Of a stretch of DNA of 14,235 nt, positions 1 to 7,526 are shown in pieces. A program made the translations under genes and the position numbers. Location: contig CAZKWF010000036.1 in NCBI GenBank assembly GCA_964556565.1, forward strand, positions 1-14,235, written 5' to 3'. Position 1 is the first letter of the stretch. Each line of letters opens with the position of its first letter. Below the pieces are notes generated by a model. That model did no database searches, was not told the origin of the DNA, and worked only from the letters and a program-made list of their open reading frames with translations. The stretch comes from SOJZ01 sp964556565. Its GTDB lineage: Archaea; Thermoproteota; Bathyarchaeia; Bathyarchaeales; Bathyarchaeaceae.

Positions 1-692
1 GTAATCTCTTTAGCTACTTTCTCCGAAGCAAGAACTAATGCTGCAGCACCGTCACTGGTGGGACTAATGTCTAGACGCTGAACAGGATACACCAGAACCT
101 CTGAGTTGAGCACATCCTCAACAGTGATTTTCGCGGGAAGCTGTGCACAAGGATGATCCAATGCGTTTCCCTTGTTCTTCACAGAGACCAGCGCGATTTG
201 TTCCTTTTTAATGCCATGAACATGCATGTAACGGTGCATCTCGATGGCGAATATCCATACTAGATTCATACCAAGCGGCCTGCTCATTATCGGATCAAAT
301 ATGGTCGTGAAGGCATATTGCGGATGAGGGAAACAAGATGACATTTTCTCTTCAGCTACAACTAAGCATGTATCAAAGAGACCCGAGGCCACATGCCACC
401 AACCTGCATTTGGTGCAAAGACGCCGGTGCCTCCTCCAACAAAGACTCTTGTATAAGGTTTGCGCCACGCACCAGCTCCATTCAAGAGATTTTCACCCTT
501 CATGTGAATCCCATCGAAAGCATCGGGCGCCGTTCCAAGCGTTACACAGTCTATGTCCTTAAGAGTCAGTCCAGCCGAGTCGAGAGCCATTTTTGAGGCT
601 TCAAATGCTAATTCTCTACCCGTTTCTTTGAGGTTTCGTCTGAAAAGCGTAAGTCCAGCCCCTACAACCGCAACCCTTCTTTTAGTAAACAT
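1..692 (-). CDS. Thiolase-fold protein without catalytic Cys, 3'-truncated by window edge
   Basis: The frame is open from an ATG at 692 to the window edge, giving 230 codons of a protein that should be near 390. It starts MFTKRRVAVVGAG, the usual first strand of SCP2-type thiolases, and aligns without gaps to the intact thiolase at 2018-3190 through the active-site loop. There TRVENAC is replaced by TRVFVGG, so the nucleophilic cysteine is a glycine (residue 87). Later landmarks remain: a DPIMSRPLG segment, EMHRYMH, and RLDISPTSDGAAALVL. The ribosome site GAGGTGAG lies inside the end of the upstream gene, whose TGA is one base before this ATG, so the two are co-transcribed and probably translationally coupled. 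Thiolase activity is unlikely; an acyl-CoA-binding or aldolase-type subunit is possible. The two histidine motifs lie outside the window. The fold is confident, the function is not known. Confidence 0.85.
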   Translation of the reverse strand, partial: MFTKRRVAVVGAGLTLFRRNLKETGRELAFEASKMALDSAGLTLKDIDCVTLGTAPDAFDGIHMKGENLLNGAGAWRKPYTRVFVGGGTGVFAPNAGWWHVASGLFDTCLVVAEEKMSSCFPHPQYAFTTIFDPIMSRPLGMNLVWIFAIEMHRYMHVHGIKKEQIALVSVKNKGNALDHPCAQLPAKITVEDVLNSEVLVYPVQRLDISPTSDGAAALVLASEKVAKEI

Positions 693-693
693 T

Positions 694-1860
694 TCACATC
701 TCACCTCTTGAATAATTACTCAGGATAGCCACCGCTCCGCTCGCTGTTGGGATTCCACGCCAAACTTGAGCTAAGCCAGTTTCAGCATCTGGCACCTGTC
801 GTTTCCCAGTTTCGCCACGCAACTGTAAAACTACTTCTAACGCTTTTTGAAGACCAGACGCTTCAAGCGTGTAGCCGACTCCCAGCAATCCACCCGAAGG
901 ATTGACAGGTAGGTCTCCGTCTCTCGCCGTCACGCCCTCTTCCGTCAGTCTGCCAGCCTCTCCTCGACCACAAAATTTCAGGGCTTCAAGATTTTGAAGT
1001 TCCTTATACGAGAACCTATCATCTATTTCCACAAGGTCTATTTCTTTTCTTGGATTTTTGATGCCAGCTATTTTGTATGCCATCCTCGCCGCTAGCTCTG
1101 TATGTATTGACCGACCCCAATCTCTTGTTTCTAGCCAAGGCGTGTCCGAGTTCCAACCAACTCCTCTTATCCATATCGGTATATCTGTAAGCCTTCTTGC
1201 CACTTTGTCTGAGGCTAGGACCATTACGATGCACCCGTCTGCGAGTGGACTGATGTCTAAGCGACTCAACGGATAAAATAACGGTTCTGACTCGAGCACA
1301 TCTTCAACGGTTATGTTTGTTCCATGCGCTGCGTAGGCATTGCTTAACGCGTTTTTCTTGTTCTTTACAACGACATGGGCACATGACTCTTTTGTAGATC
1401 CAGTCTCATGTAGGTAGCGGTTCATCTCCAATCCAGCGATGTAAAATGGATGACCGCCTAACGGCCTGTTAAAGATAGGGTCCAGAGCAAAGGCAACAAT
1501 GTCTGAGAATGTGAGTATGTCAGAAGCTTTACTATGCGCTTCAACCGCAACCATATCGAATTCGCCAGTACGTATTAGCATGTAGGCAGTTGCTAGTCCG
1601 AACAAGCCATCAGCCGAGACTGTGAAAAGAGGTCTCAGGACGGCACCAAGTTGGTCTGGAACGAACTCGTCGAAGATGCTGAATCCTTCCCAGTAGTCCT
1701 CAGCGCAAGTTATGAAGTTGTCTATGTCACGTCGTGGGTCTACTCCAGCGTCTTCATAAGCTCTTGTTGCCGCCTCAAACATTATTTCTTTATAAGACAA
1801 GCCGGGTGTAATCGATTTGAAGCCAGTGCAACCAACGCCTACGATAGCCACTTCTCTCAA
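694..1860 (-). CDS. Thiolase-fold protein, catalytic residues replaced
   Basis: A full-length SCP2-type thiolase-fold protein of about 388 residues. Numbering here is from the TTG at 1863. Every catalytic position of the fold is changed: the cysteine is Ser83 (LFTVSADG), the HDxF histidine is Asp281 (EIDDRF), and the GHPxGATG histidine is Tyr331 (GVGYTLEASG). The surrounding fold is well kept, for example RLDISPLADG and the C-terminal NPSGG. It cannot be an ordinary thiolase. Known relatives without the cysteine include the steroid side-chain aldolase Ltp2, which works with a DUF35 partner, and archaeal 'lipid-transfer/thiolase-like' proteins of unknown role. GAGGTGA lies six bases before the TTG at 1860 but only three before the TTG at 1863, so I prefer 1860. 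It is the first gene of a leftward unit with the truncated paralogue at 1-692. Confidence 0.88.
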   Translation of the reverse strand: MREVAIVGVGCTGFKSITPGLSYKEIMFEAATRAYEDAGVDPRRDIDNFITCAEDYWEGFSIFDEFVPDQLGAVLRPLFTVSADGLFGLATAYMLIRTGEFDMVAVEAHSKASDILTFSDIVAFALDPIFNRPLGGHPFYIAGLEMNRYLHETGSTKESCAHVVVKNKKNALSNAYAAHGTNITVEDVLESEPLFYPLSRLDISPLADGCIVMVLASDKVARRLTDIPIWIRGVGWNSDTPWLETRDWGRSIHTELAARMAYKIAGIKNPRKEIDLVEIDDRFSYKELQNLEALKFCGRGEAGRLTEEGVTARDGDLPVNPSGGLLGVGYTLEASGLQKALEVVLQLRGETGKRQVPDAETGLAQVWRGIPTASGAVAILSNYSRGEM

Positions 1861-1908
1861 CAATCTTCACCTCTTAACTGGAAGATTTTAGTAATGCAAG
1901 TTCGTTCA

Positions 1909-1917
1909 CTATAAAAC
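1909..1917 (-). promoter_or_regulatory. TATA box for the leftward thiolase-fold operon
   Basis: On the minus strand AAAGTTTTATAG is a good archaeal TATA element. Transcription starting about 25 bases downstream would leave a leader of some 25 bases that contains the GAGGTGA ribosome site. The 157-base divergent gap 1861-2017 holds no gene. Confidence 0.45.
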
Positions 1918-1950
1918 TTTCTACCATTTATTGTTAGAGCTAAAATGAAA

Positions 1951-1959
1951 TACTTTTAT
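1951..1959 (+). promoter_or_regulatory. Possible TATA box for the thiolase-DUF35 unit
   Basis: The sequence GAAATACTTTTAT upstream of the rightward thiolase resembles an archaeal BRE plus TATA element. A start near 1980 would give a leader of about 38 bases with AGAGGT at 2004-2009, eight bases before the TTG start. It is weaker than the divergent element. Confidence 0.3.
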
Positions 1960-2017
1960 CCTTCCTTAATGGGATTACTAGGTTCTAAGCAAACTCGGTG
2001 AAAAGAGGTTCCGCTAG

Positions 2018-3190
2018 TTGGTTGGCAAACGGTTGGCAACTATAGTCTCAGCTGGGCTGTCAAAATTTGGAAGAAGAGAAGGATTGTACGGTAGAGAGCT
2101 TTTCGCTGAAGCTGCAAAAGAGGCTTATGAGAGATGCCCCAATCTCATTCCTAAAAAGGACATTAAAGCGCTTTTCGTCGGGCACATGGGCGAATCTTAT
2201 GAACATCAGGGACACACAGGACCAACACTCGCTGACTGGGCTGGCTTACTTCCCGTACAAGCAACGAGAGTTGAAAACGCATGTGCATCCTCAGGAGTAG
2301 CGTTGGGATTAGGGGTTTCCGCCGTATTCTCAGGCATGTACGACATAGTGATGGTGGGCGGAGTAGAAAAAATGACCCATCGAACCACGGCTGACGTAAC
2401 TGAATTCTTAGCAATGGCCTCAGACTTTCCATTTGAACAATGGCACGGAATAACGTTTCCAGGACTATACGCCCTTATGGCAACGGCTCACATGCATAGG
2501 TATGGCACGACAGAAGAACAGATGGCAATGGTTGCGGTGAAAAACCACCATAACGGAGCTTTGAACCCCAAGGCGCATATGCGGAAGGAAGTGACGTTGG
2601 AAAAGGCGATTTCGTCTAGAGTAGTCGCTTGGCCGCTGAAACTGTATGACTGCTCCTTGATAACGGACGGAGCCAGCTGTTTGATTTTGACAAAACCTGA
2701 ACTCGCCAAGAAATTTACAGACACCCCAGTGCACATCATAGGCTCAGGACAAGCAAGCGATGCTATAGGCTTGTACGAAAGAGAAGACATTACGACTCTA
2801 AAGGCGGGCAAGCTTGCGGCCAAAGAAGCCTACAATAAGGCTAAAGTTAAGCCTCAAGACGTCGACATCGCAGAAGTTCACGACTGTTTCACCATCGCGG
2901 AGATCATCGCGTACGAGGACCTCGGCTTTTGTAAGCCCGGAAAAGGAGGAAGTTTCGTAGAAGAAGGCGCCACTAAGATTGAAGGAAAGATCCCTGTTAA
3001 CACCAGTGGAGGCTTGAAATCGAAGGGGCATCCTGTTGGAGCGACGGGAGTCGGTCAAGCCTATGAGATATACTTACAACTAACTGAGCAAGCTGAGAAA
3101 AGACAGGTGGAAGGAGCTGAGATCGGGCTAAGCCATAATGTAGGTGGTTCAGGCGCCACTGCAACCGTGCACATTTACAGGGGAGGATGA
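2018..3190 (+). CDS. SCP2-type thiolase (acetyl-CoA C-acyltransferase family)
   Basis: A 390-residue thiolase with an intact active site: nucleophile Cys89 in VENACASSG, His288 in EVHDCF, His338 in GHPVGATG, and the C-terminal glycine loop HNVGGSGAT. The family forms or cleaves a C-C bond between acyl-CoAs, for example 2 acetyl-CoA to acetoacetyl-CoA. It starts at TTG 2018, with AGAGGT eight bases upstream. Its stop overlaps the ATG of the DUF35 gene. In archaea a thiolase and DUF35 protein form a complex with HMG-CoA synthase that channels acetoacetyl-CoA into the mevalonate pathway, but no HMG-CoA synthase is in this window. It could therefore be the mevalonate thiolase with synthase elsewhere, or a beta-oxidation-type thiolase. 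Family assignment is sure, substrate is not. Confidence 0.93.
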   Translation: MVGKRLATIVSAGLSKFGRREGLYGRELFAEAAKEAYERCPNLIPKKDIKALFVGHMGESYEHQGHTGPTLADWAGLLPVQATRVENACASSGVALGLGVSAVFSGMYDIVMVGGVEKMTHRTTADVTEFLAMASDFPFEQWHGITFPGLYALMATAHMHRYGTTEEQMAMVAVKNHHNGALNPKAHMRKEVTLEKAISSRVVAWPLKLYDCSLITDGASCLILTKPELAKKFTDTPVHIIGSGQASDAIGLYEREDITTLKAGKLAAKEAYNKAKVKPQDVDIAEVHDCFTIAEIIAYEDLGFCKPGKGGSFVEEGATKIEGKIPVNTSGGLKSKGHPVGATGVGQAYEIYLQLTEQAEKRQVEGAEIGLSHNVGGSGATATVHIYRGG

Positions 3191-3192
3191 AA

Positions 3193-3591
3193 ATGGCTGA
3201 AGCTTTTCCGTTTACAATAGAGCAATTCTACAAGTTTGCGAGCGAGAGAAAGCTGATGGCTGCCAAATGCAAGGAGTGTGGAACGGTGCTTCTGCCGCCT
3301 AGACCCATGTGCACGAAATGTTTTTCATCGGATATGGAGTGGGTTGAACTCAAAAGCAAAGGAAAACTTTTGACCTACACGGTGATTCATGTTTCGCCTA
3401 AGCAGTTTGAGTTGTTGATTCCTTACGCTGTAGGTATTGTGGAATTGGAAGATGGCCTAAAACTGCCTGGCATGATTCGAGGCGTCGAGCCGAAAAAAAT
3501 CAGTGTAGGCATGGACCTAAAAGTTGACTTCGACACAACCATACCTTCTGAATGGCCTATGTGGCCTCGATATTTCTTTAAACCGTCATGA
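3193..3591 (+). CDS. DUF35 zinc-ribbon/OB-fold acyl-CoA-binding protein
   Basis: A 132-residue DUF35 protein, the usual non-catalytic partner of SCP2-type thiolases. An N-terminal helix is followed by a rubredoxin-like zinc ribbon with C26xxC29 and C40xxC43, then an OB-fold domain of beta strands (GKLLTYTVIHVSP onward). DUF35 proteins bridge thiolase and HMG-CoA synthase and help bind the CoA moiety; others support thiolase-fold aldolases. An ATG at 3187 overlaps the thiolase stop as ATGA, but GGGAGG at 3181-3186 touches that codon, while the ATG at 3193 sits six bases beyond it, so 3193 is the likelier start. Its natural partner is the upstream thiolase. Whether it also serves the divergent non-catalytic paralogues is open. 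Confidence 0.92.
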   Translation: MAEAFPFTIEQFYKFASERKLMAAKCKECGTVLLPPRPMCTKCFSSDMEWVELKSKGKLLTYTVIHVSPKQFELLIPYAVGIVELEDGLKLPGMIRGVEPKKISVGMDLKVDFDTTIPSEWPMWPRYFFKPS

Positions 3592-4266
3592 CTTATTGAG
3601 TTGTTGTATCAGAGTTGGTAGCTCAGTAAATGATGAAGCTATGTAAGTAGCTCCTGCACGAGTTAATTCTTGGAGAGAGGAGATGCCAGTGACTACCCCT
3701 ATCGCAATGACATTGAGTTCATGAGCGCACGTCATGTCCCACACGCTGTCGCCTACAACTATTCCCTCTTCAGGCTTAACATTCAGTTTACCCAATACAG
3801 CTTCCAAATGGGCTGAATCCGGCTTAACCGCCGAGCCAAAATCACGAGTAATTACTGCATCAAAGAAAGATTCAAGTCGAAAACACTTGAGAATATAACT
3901 TACAGATTTTTCGCCGTTCAGAGTGAAAAGCGCCATCTTTAACCCCTTTTTCCTTAAAGCTTTGAGCGTTTCCAAGACGCCGGGTATCAGACGGGTCGAC
4001 CGAGCAGCCTCTAACTCGTGACTGCTAACCAACGAAAGCACGGCTTTTTTAATCTTCATTATCTCTCGTTTTCCCTTGCCGTTGTTTTTCATATAGATTT
4101 TCATTTTCTTCAGCATTTCAAAAACGCTTTCGTTCATGGAAAAGATGGATTGAGGAAAGCCTTGTTTAGTGAAAAACTGTATGGCCTCGGCTCTCACGGC
4201 TTTATAATTTAAGTTGAAATCTATGATGGTTCCATCAAGATCGAATATCACTGCCTTGATCGTCAA
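3586..4266 (-). CDS. HAD-superfamily phosphatase (phosphoglycolate-phosphatase-like)
   Basis: A 226-residue haloacid dehalogenase hydrolase. Motif I is DLDGT with nucleophile Asp9 and Asp11; motif II is the Thr of LFTLNG (Thr115); motif III is the Lys of VKPD (Lys148); motif IV is GDSVWDM (Asp173, Asp177). A helical cap follows motif I at about residues 20-90, as in subclass I phosphatases of the phosphoglycolate/beta-phosphoglucomutase type. The protein hydrolyses a phosphate monoester that cannot be named from sequence. It starts at TTG 4266 with only a weak ribosome site (GGATGGAAG); no earlier in-frame start is convincing. It is convergent with the DUF35 gene, and the two stop codons share the hexamer TCATGA at 3586-3591. 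Confidence 0.88.
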   Translation of the reverse strand: MTIKAVIFDLDGTIIDFNLNYKAVRAEAIQFFTKQGFPQSIFSMNESVFEMLKKMKIYMKNNGKGKREIMKIKKAVLSLVSSHELEAARSTRLIPGVLETLKALRKKGLKMALFTLNGEKSVSYILKCFRLESFFDAVITRDFGSAVKPDSAHLEAVLGKLNVKPEEGIVVGDSVWDMTCAHELNVIAIGVVTGISSLQELTRAGATYIASSFTELPTLIQQLNKS

Positions 4267-4285
4267 TTAGACTTCCATCCGTCAA

Positions 4286-4332
4286 GGGTTTAAGAGAGGC
4301 TTTATTGCTGAAGCGCCTAGAGATATAATTTG
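4286..4332. promoter_or_regulatory. Divergent promoter region of HAD and HTH genes
   Basis: The 76-base gap 4267-4342 has two A/T-rich elements usable on either strand, TTTAAGAG near 4289 and GATATAATT at 4322-4330. For the rightward HTH gene the first gives a leader of about 25 bases; for the leftward HAD gene the second gives about 34. Assignment is tentative. Confidence 0.25.
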
Positions 4333-4342
4333 TGGTTTCAAA

Positions 4343-4567
4343 ATGAGCTTAGAAGATTACGTGGACAATCCACTCTGGCCAGTTCTCGTAGAAACAGTTC
4401 ACGCCATGATCATGTATTTCCATCACAAGGCTTACACTAGAGACGTGGTTCTACATGAACAACCAGACATAACGTCTCAAAATCTAGCAACAAAACTCAA
4501 CATACCGTTAGGTGAAGCACTTGTTATTCTCCACGAACTTCAAAAACAGAAACCCGAAAGCAAATGA
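4343..4567 (+). CDS. Small helix-turn-helix protein, uncharacterised
   Basis: A 74-residue protein I do not recognise as a named family. Residues 1-40 are predicted helical with the hydrophobic, His-containing stretch HAMIMYFHHKAY. Residues 43-69 read as a winged-helix style helix-turn-helix: DITSQNLATKLNIP followed by GEALVILHEL, with the usual 'LA..L.ip...a..iL..L' spacing. It could bind DNA or be a small dimerising protein. ATG is at 4343; no clear Shine-Dalgarno is present, only GTGG eight bases before it. It is convergent with wtpC, 22 bases away, and divergent from the HAD gene. A role as local regulator is inference only. Confidence 0.65.
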   Translation: MSLEDYVDNPLWPVLVETVHAMIMYFHHKAYTRDVVLHEQPDITSQNLATKLNIPLGEALVILHELQKQKPESK

Positions 4568-4589
4568 ACAAAATAAAGCAAAACAGTCT

Positions 4590-5639
4590 TTATCGCCTGA
4601 TTAGGTGCGTCGCTGTTGCTTTGAATGAAGCATATACGGTTTCTCTATTCTTTAATCCAAGTTCTTCTATTGCTTGTTTTGTTACAAGAGCCGAGAGCCC
4701 ATTATCCATGTATATCCTAAATGTTGCCCCATATTGAGTTACATTAGTAATTGTTCCACTGATACTGTTTCGTGCACTGCTTTCCAATTTGACCTTAGAT
4801 AGAATGATGTTCTCTGGTCTAACAAACACGTTTACTTCTCCTTCCGTAAGATTTGAAAGTGCACGTATCTGGTAGTTTTCCATCTCCACTAGAGCCACGC
4901 CATTTTCACTGGATATTATCTTCCCTTCAATAACGTTCTCCACACCCACAAAACTCGCTATCTCCTCATTTACAGGTTCATTGAAAACCTTATAGGGCGC
5001 GTCAACTTGAACGACTTTACCATTCATTATCACCGCTATTCGATCAGCCAAAGTCAAAGCCTCATCTTGGTCATGAGTGACATGGACTGTCGTTGTGCCT
5101 CGAACCTTATGAATTCTCTTCAACTCTTCCCTCAAGGATTCTTGAGTTCCAGGGTCCAAAGCACTCAAGGGTTCGTCCAAGAGGAGAATGTTAGGATCAA
5201 TTACGAGGGCGCGGGCTAGGGCTACCCGTTGTTGTTCTCCACCGGACAGAGTGGATGGAAATCTCTCCTTCAGCTGAGAGATGCGCATAGAATCCATAAT
5301 ATTCTGGACTCTAGTTTCAACTTCTCTTTTGGGAATCTTACGCATTTTCAATCCGAAAGCTATGTTTTCTTCCACAGTCATGTGGGGAAACAAGGAATAA
5401 TCTTGGTAGACGAAACCAATGTTGCGCTTCTCCGGTGGGATTTGTGTAATGTTCTTTTCGTTAAGGAAGATGTCTCCTTCACGAGGAATATAGAATCCAG
5501 CGATCGTCTCAAGGATTAAAGTTTTCCCAGCAGCCGTGGGCCCGAGGATAACAAAGTATTCTCCCTCATTCACGCTAAGGGTTACATTTTTCAGGGTGAA
5601 ATCCCCCCATTCATGACTAACTTTCTCAAGAGTGATCAT
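4590..5639 (-). CDS. wtpC: Tungstate/molybdate ABC transporter ATP-binding protein WtpC
   Basis: A 349-residue ABC ATPase that powers oxyanion import. It has Walker A GPTAAGKT (residues 33-40), Q-loop VYQDYSLFP, signature LSGGEQQR, Walker B ILLLDEPLSALD and H-loop HVTHD. After about residue 235 comes a C-terminal TOBE-type domain (VENVIEGKI onward) as in ModC/WtpC/PotA proteins, which may sense oxyanion. The frame is open up to 5696, but the real start is ATG 5639: it overlaps the permease stop as ATGA and is preceded by GGGGGAG seven bases away, while the upstream extension lies over the permease C-terminus and is unlike the family. It is the last gene of wtpABC. Substrate specificity is taken from WtpA. 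Confidence 0.92.
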   Translation of the reverse strand: MITLEKVSHEWGDFTLKNVTLSVNEGEYFVILGPTAAGKTLILETIAGFYIPREGDIFLNEKNITQIPPEKRNIGFVYQDYSLFPHMTVEENIAFGLKMRKIPKREVETRVQNIMDSMRISQLKERFPSTLSGGEQQRVALARALVIDPNILLLDEPLSALDPGTQESLREELKRIHKVRGTTTVHVTHDQDEALTLADRIAVIMNGKVVQVDAPYKVFNEPVNEEIASFVGVENVIEGKIISSENGVALVEMENYQIRALSNLTEGEVNVFVRPENIILSKVKLESSARNSISGTITNVTQYGATFRIYMDNGLSALVTKQAIEELGLKNRETVYASFKATATHLIRR

Positions 5640-6454
5640 TTTCGTCTCCCCCAATACCTTGCAGATGCACGTAAAACAATGAAAACAAAAAAGCACACAA
5701 GTATCATGAGTACGGCTATGGGCTGAGAGCCTTTAAGACCATGTGTAGTAAATTCATAAAATATTAGCGTAGGGACAATCATAGGGTAGAACGCTATCAT
5801 TATCACAGCGCCAAACTCGCTTATACCTCTAGCCCACGCCATTACAGCCCCTGAAAAAAGGTGGCGAACAGCCAGAGGCAACGTGATCCGGTAGAAGGCT
5901 TTCCACTGACTGGCACCTAAGGTTCTGGCAACACGTTCAAGACGGGGATTGATGCTTTGAAAACCTTCTCTGGCAGCGTTTACGTAAAAGGGAGTGCTTA
6001 CGAAAAGCATCGCTACAACAATACCCCACATAGAATCTTCAAAGATAATGCCAAGGTTGGAAAAAGCCATCCCTACAGCGCTTCTGCGCATGAAGAACGT
6101 ATAGAGAGCTATGCCTGCGACAGTGTGTGGTATTATCACCGGTACGTCTATGATTGATTCCACTACACTCTTTCCAGGAAAGTCGTGTCTTGCGAGGACG
6201 TATGCTAGGGGCGTCCCTATGATCATAGCAATCAAGGTTGCAAGGAAGGAAGTGTACAAAGTTAGCAGGATCGAGCTTATCACTGACGGGTCGACGCATG
6301 CTCCAAAAAAGCCTGGAGACTCGAAGGCAAGTTGTCGAAAGATCATGTTGAAGAGCGTGAGTATTATAAATAGAATTAGGAGAGAACCTACAAAAGAAAA
6401 AATCAGGGAAAGAGGTTGACGTTTTACGTTTCTTAGAGCTTTTCTGATTGACAT
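5636..6454 (-). CDS. wtpB: Tungstate/molybdate ABC transporter permease WtpB
   Basis: A 272-residue inner-membrane permease of the ModB/WtpB/CysT type, expected to work as a homodimer with WtpC. About six membrane segments are visible, near residues 15-38, 58-87, 102-121, 141-160, 197-223 and 245-263. The EAA loop that contacts the ATPase lies at about 172-194, with RVARTLGAS and RITLPLA around the invariant Gly180. Start ATG 6454 is five bases after the wtpA stop, with GGGAT inside the wtpA end as a weak ribosome site. The stop overlaps the wtpC start. Sulfate-type permeases look similar, but the neighbouring WtpA settles the substrate class. Confidence 0.92.
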   Translation of the reverse strand: MSIRKALRNVKRQPLSLIFSFVGSLLILFIILTLFNMIFRQLAFESPGFFGACVDPSVISSILLTLYTSFLATLIAMIIGTPLAYVLARHDFPGKSVVESIIDVPVIIPHTVAGIALYTFFMRRSAVGMAFSNLGIIFEDSMWGIVVAMLFVSTPFYVNAAREGFQSINPRLERVARTLGASQWKAFYRITLPLAVRHLFSGAVMAWARGISEFGAVIMIAFYPMIVPTLIFYEFTTHGLKGSQPIAVLMILVCFFVFIVLRASARYWGRRK

Positions 6455-6459
6455 AATTT

Positions 6460-7518
6460 TTATCCCGTTACATAGGGTTTGAGGCTTTCAGGAATTTTGT
6501 CTATGTCATTGGCTTTCGCTGGTACGATAGGTGGTTGTGCGTTGCAGCATAAAACACCTTGACCAAAATCGTTGATGATGCATTTGACAAATTCCTCGGC
6601 TAGAGTCGGATTCGGGGCGTTATTAAGTATGGTCAAACCATAGACAATTGGCTTCCCGGTACTAATTTCTGTGGTTTTCCGAACCTTTACCTTCTTGTAG
6701 GTTTCCTTATAGTCATCAGAGCTCAAGTCGATGGATTCAGGCAGTTCCAGGAATTTGAGTTCATGTTGCTTAGCTACACTGGAGTACTCAAAGGCGTAAT
6801 CTAATCCACCCGCTTGCACAAACGTAACTAGCTCAACAGACTTGTCTCTAATCTTCACTTTGTCTGTGGGGTTCAAATCTGTCATATTGGTGTCTATCGT
6901 ATAGATTCCATCGGTTTCAGAAACTGTGATATCTGAATTAGCCTCAACCAAGTCTTCAAAGATCAAGTCGTCGTCGTATTCAAATTCAGCAAGTTGAATA
7001 ACTATGGGCGATCTATATCCACACGGATCCATGTTGGGATTGGAGAAACCCCATTTCACATCGCTTCTTCGCAGAATTTGGTACCAATTAGTTGAGTTTA
7101 TCTCGCCAGCGTATTTGCTGTTGTCCGTATAAGCTATGGTCATTCTGTTCTTAGCGAATTTTATGTACCAGTCTGTATAGTTTGAATTCAAAATCATCAT
7201 CATTTCCGGTATCAGTGTATAATCTGCAGAGGCTAACACATCGACCACTTTACCAACCTCGGTAATCTTTTGGATTGCGACCACGCTACCACTAGGCTCT
7301 ATTGCCACATCTACATCCTGATGGTCTGCCTTAAACTGGGCTTCAATATCTTCAAAAGGTAACGTGAGACTACCCGCACAGAAAACCTTCAGTATAATCT
7401 TCTGTGAACTTCCAGTCAACCAATAGTACCAAAGACCACCTATTGATGCAATGGCGATGATAGAAACGACTATCACTGCTTGTATTTTGGTTAATCCGCT
7501 TCTAGGAATCTTTCTCAC
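6460..7518 (-). CDS. wtpA: Tungstate/molybdate-binding protein WtpA
   Basis: A 352-residue extracytoplasmic solute-binding protein anchored by one N-terminal membrane segment (about residues 12-34) and no lipobox. Diagnostic WtpA features are FCAGSLTLPFE at 46-56, EPSGSVVAIQKI at 74-85, NPNMDPCGYRS at 160-170 and YAFEYSS at 241-247. In the Pyrococcus/Archaeoglobus proteins an Asp of the DPCGYRS motif and a Glu of the YAFEYSS motif add two carboxylate ligands, giving the octahedral coordination of tungstate/molybdate; here they are Asp164 and Glu244. Start is GTG 7518; the ATG at 7520 is out of frame. It is the first gene of the operon, under the repeat-rich region 7527-7586. Tungstate versus molybdate preference cannot be read from sequence. 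Confidence 0.93.
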   Translation of the reverse strand: MRKIPRSGLTKIQAVIVVSIIAIASIGGLWYYWLTGSSQKIILKVFCAGSLTLPFEDIEAQFKADHQDVDVAIEPSGSVVAIQKITEVGKVVDVLASADYTLIPEMMMILNSNYTDWYIKFAKNRMTIAYTDNSKYAGEINSTNWYQILRRSDVKWGFSNPNMDPCGYRSPIVIQLAEFEYDDDLIFEDLVEANSDITVSETDGIYTIDTNMTDLNPTDKVKIRDKSVELVTFVQAGGLDYAFEYSSVAKQHELKFLELPESIDLSSDDYKETYKKVKVRKTTEISTGKPIVYGLTILNNAPNPTLAEEFVKCIINDFGQGVLCCNAQPPIVPAKANDIDKIPESLKPYVTG

Positions 7519-7526
7519 ATTCTCGA

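Noticed and set aside
2018..3591. Firm assignment of the thiolase and DUF35 genes to the mevalonate pathway
   Set aside because: HMG-CoA synthase, the third partner in known archaeal complexes, is absent from the window, so the substrate is left open.
5640..5696. Longer wtpC start giving 19 extra residues
   Set aside because: The extension lies over the permease C-terminus and has no family match, whereas ATG 5639 has GGGGGAG upstream and the ATGA overlap.
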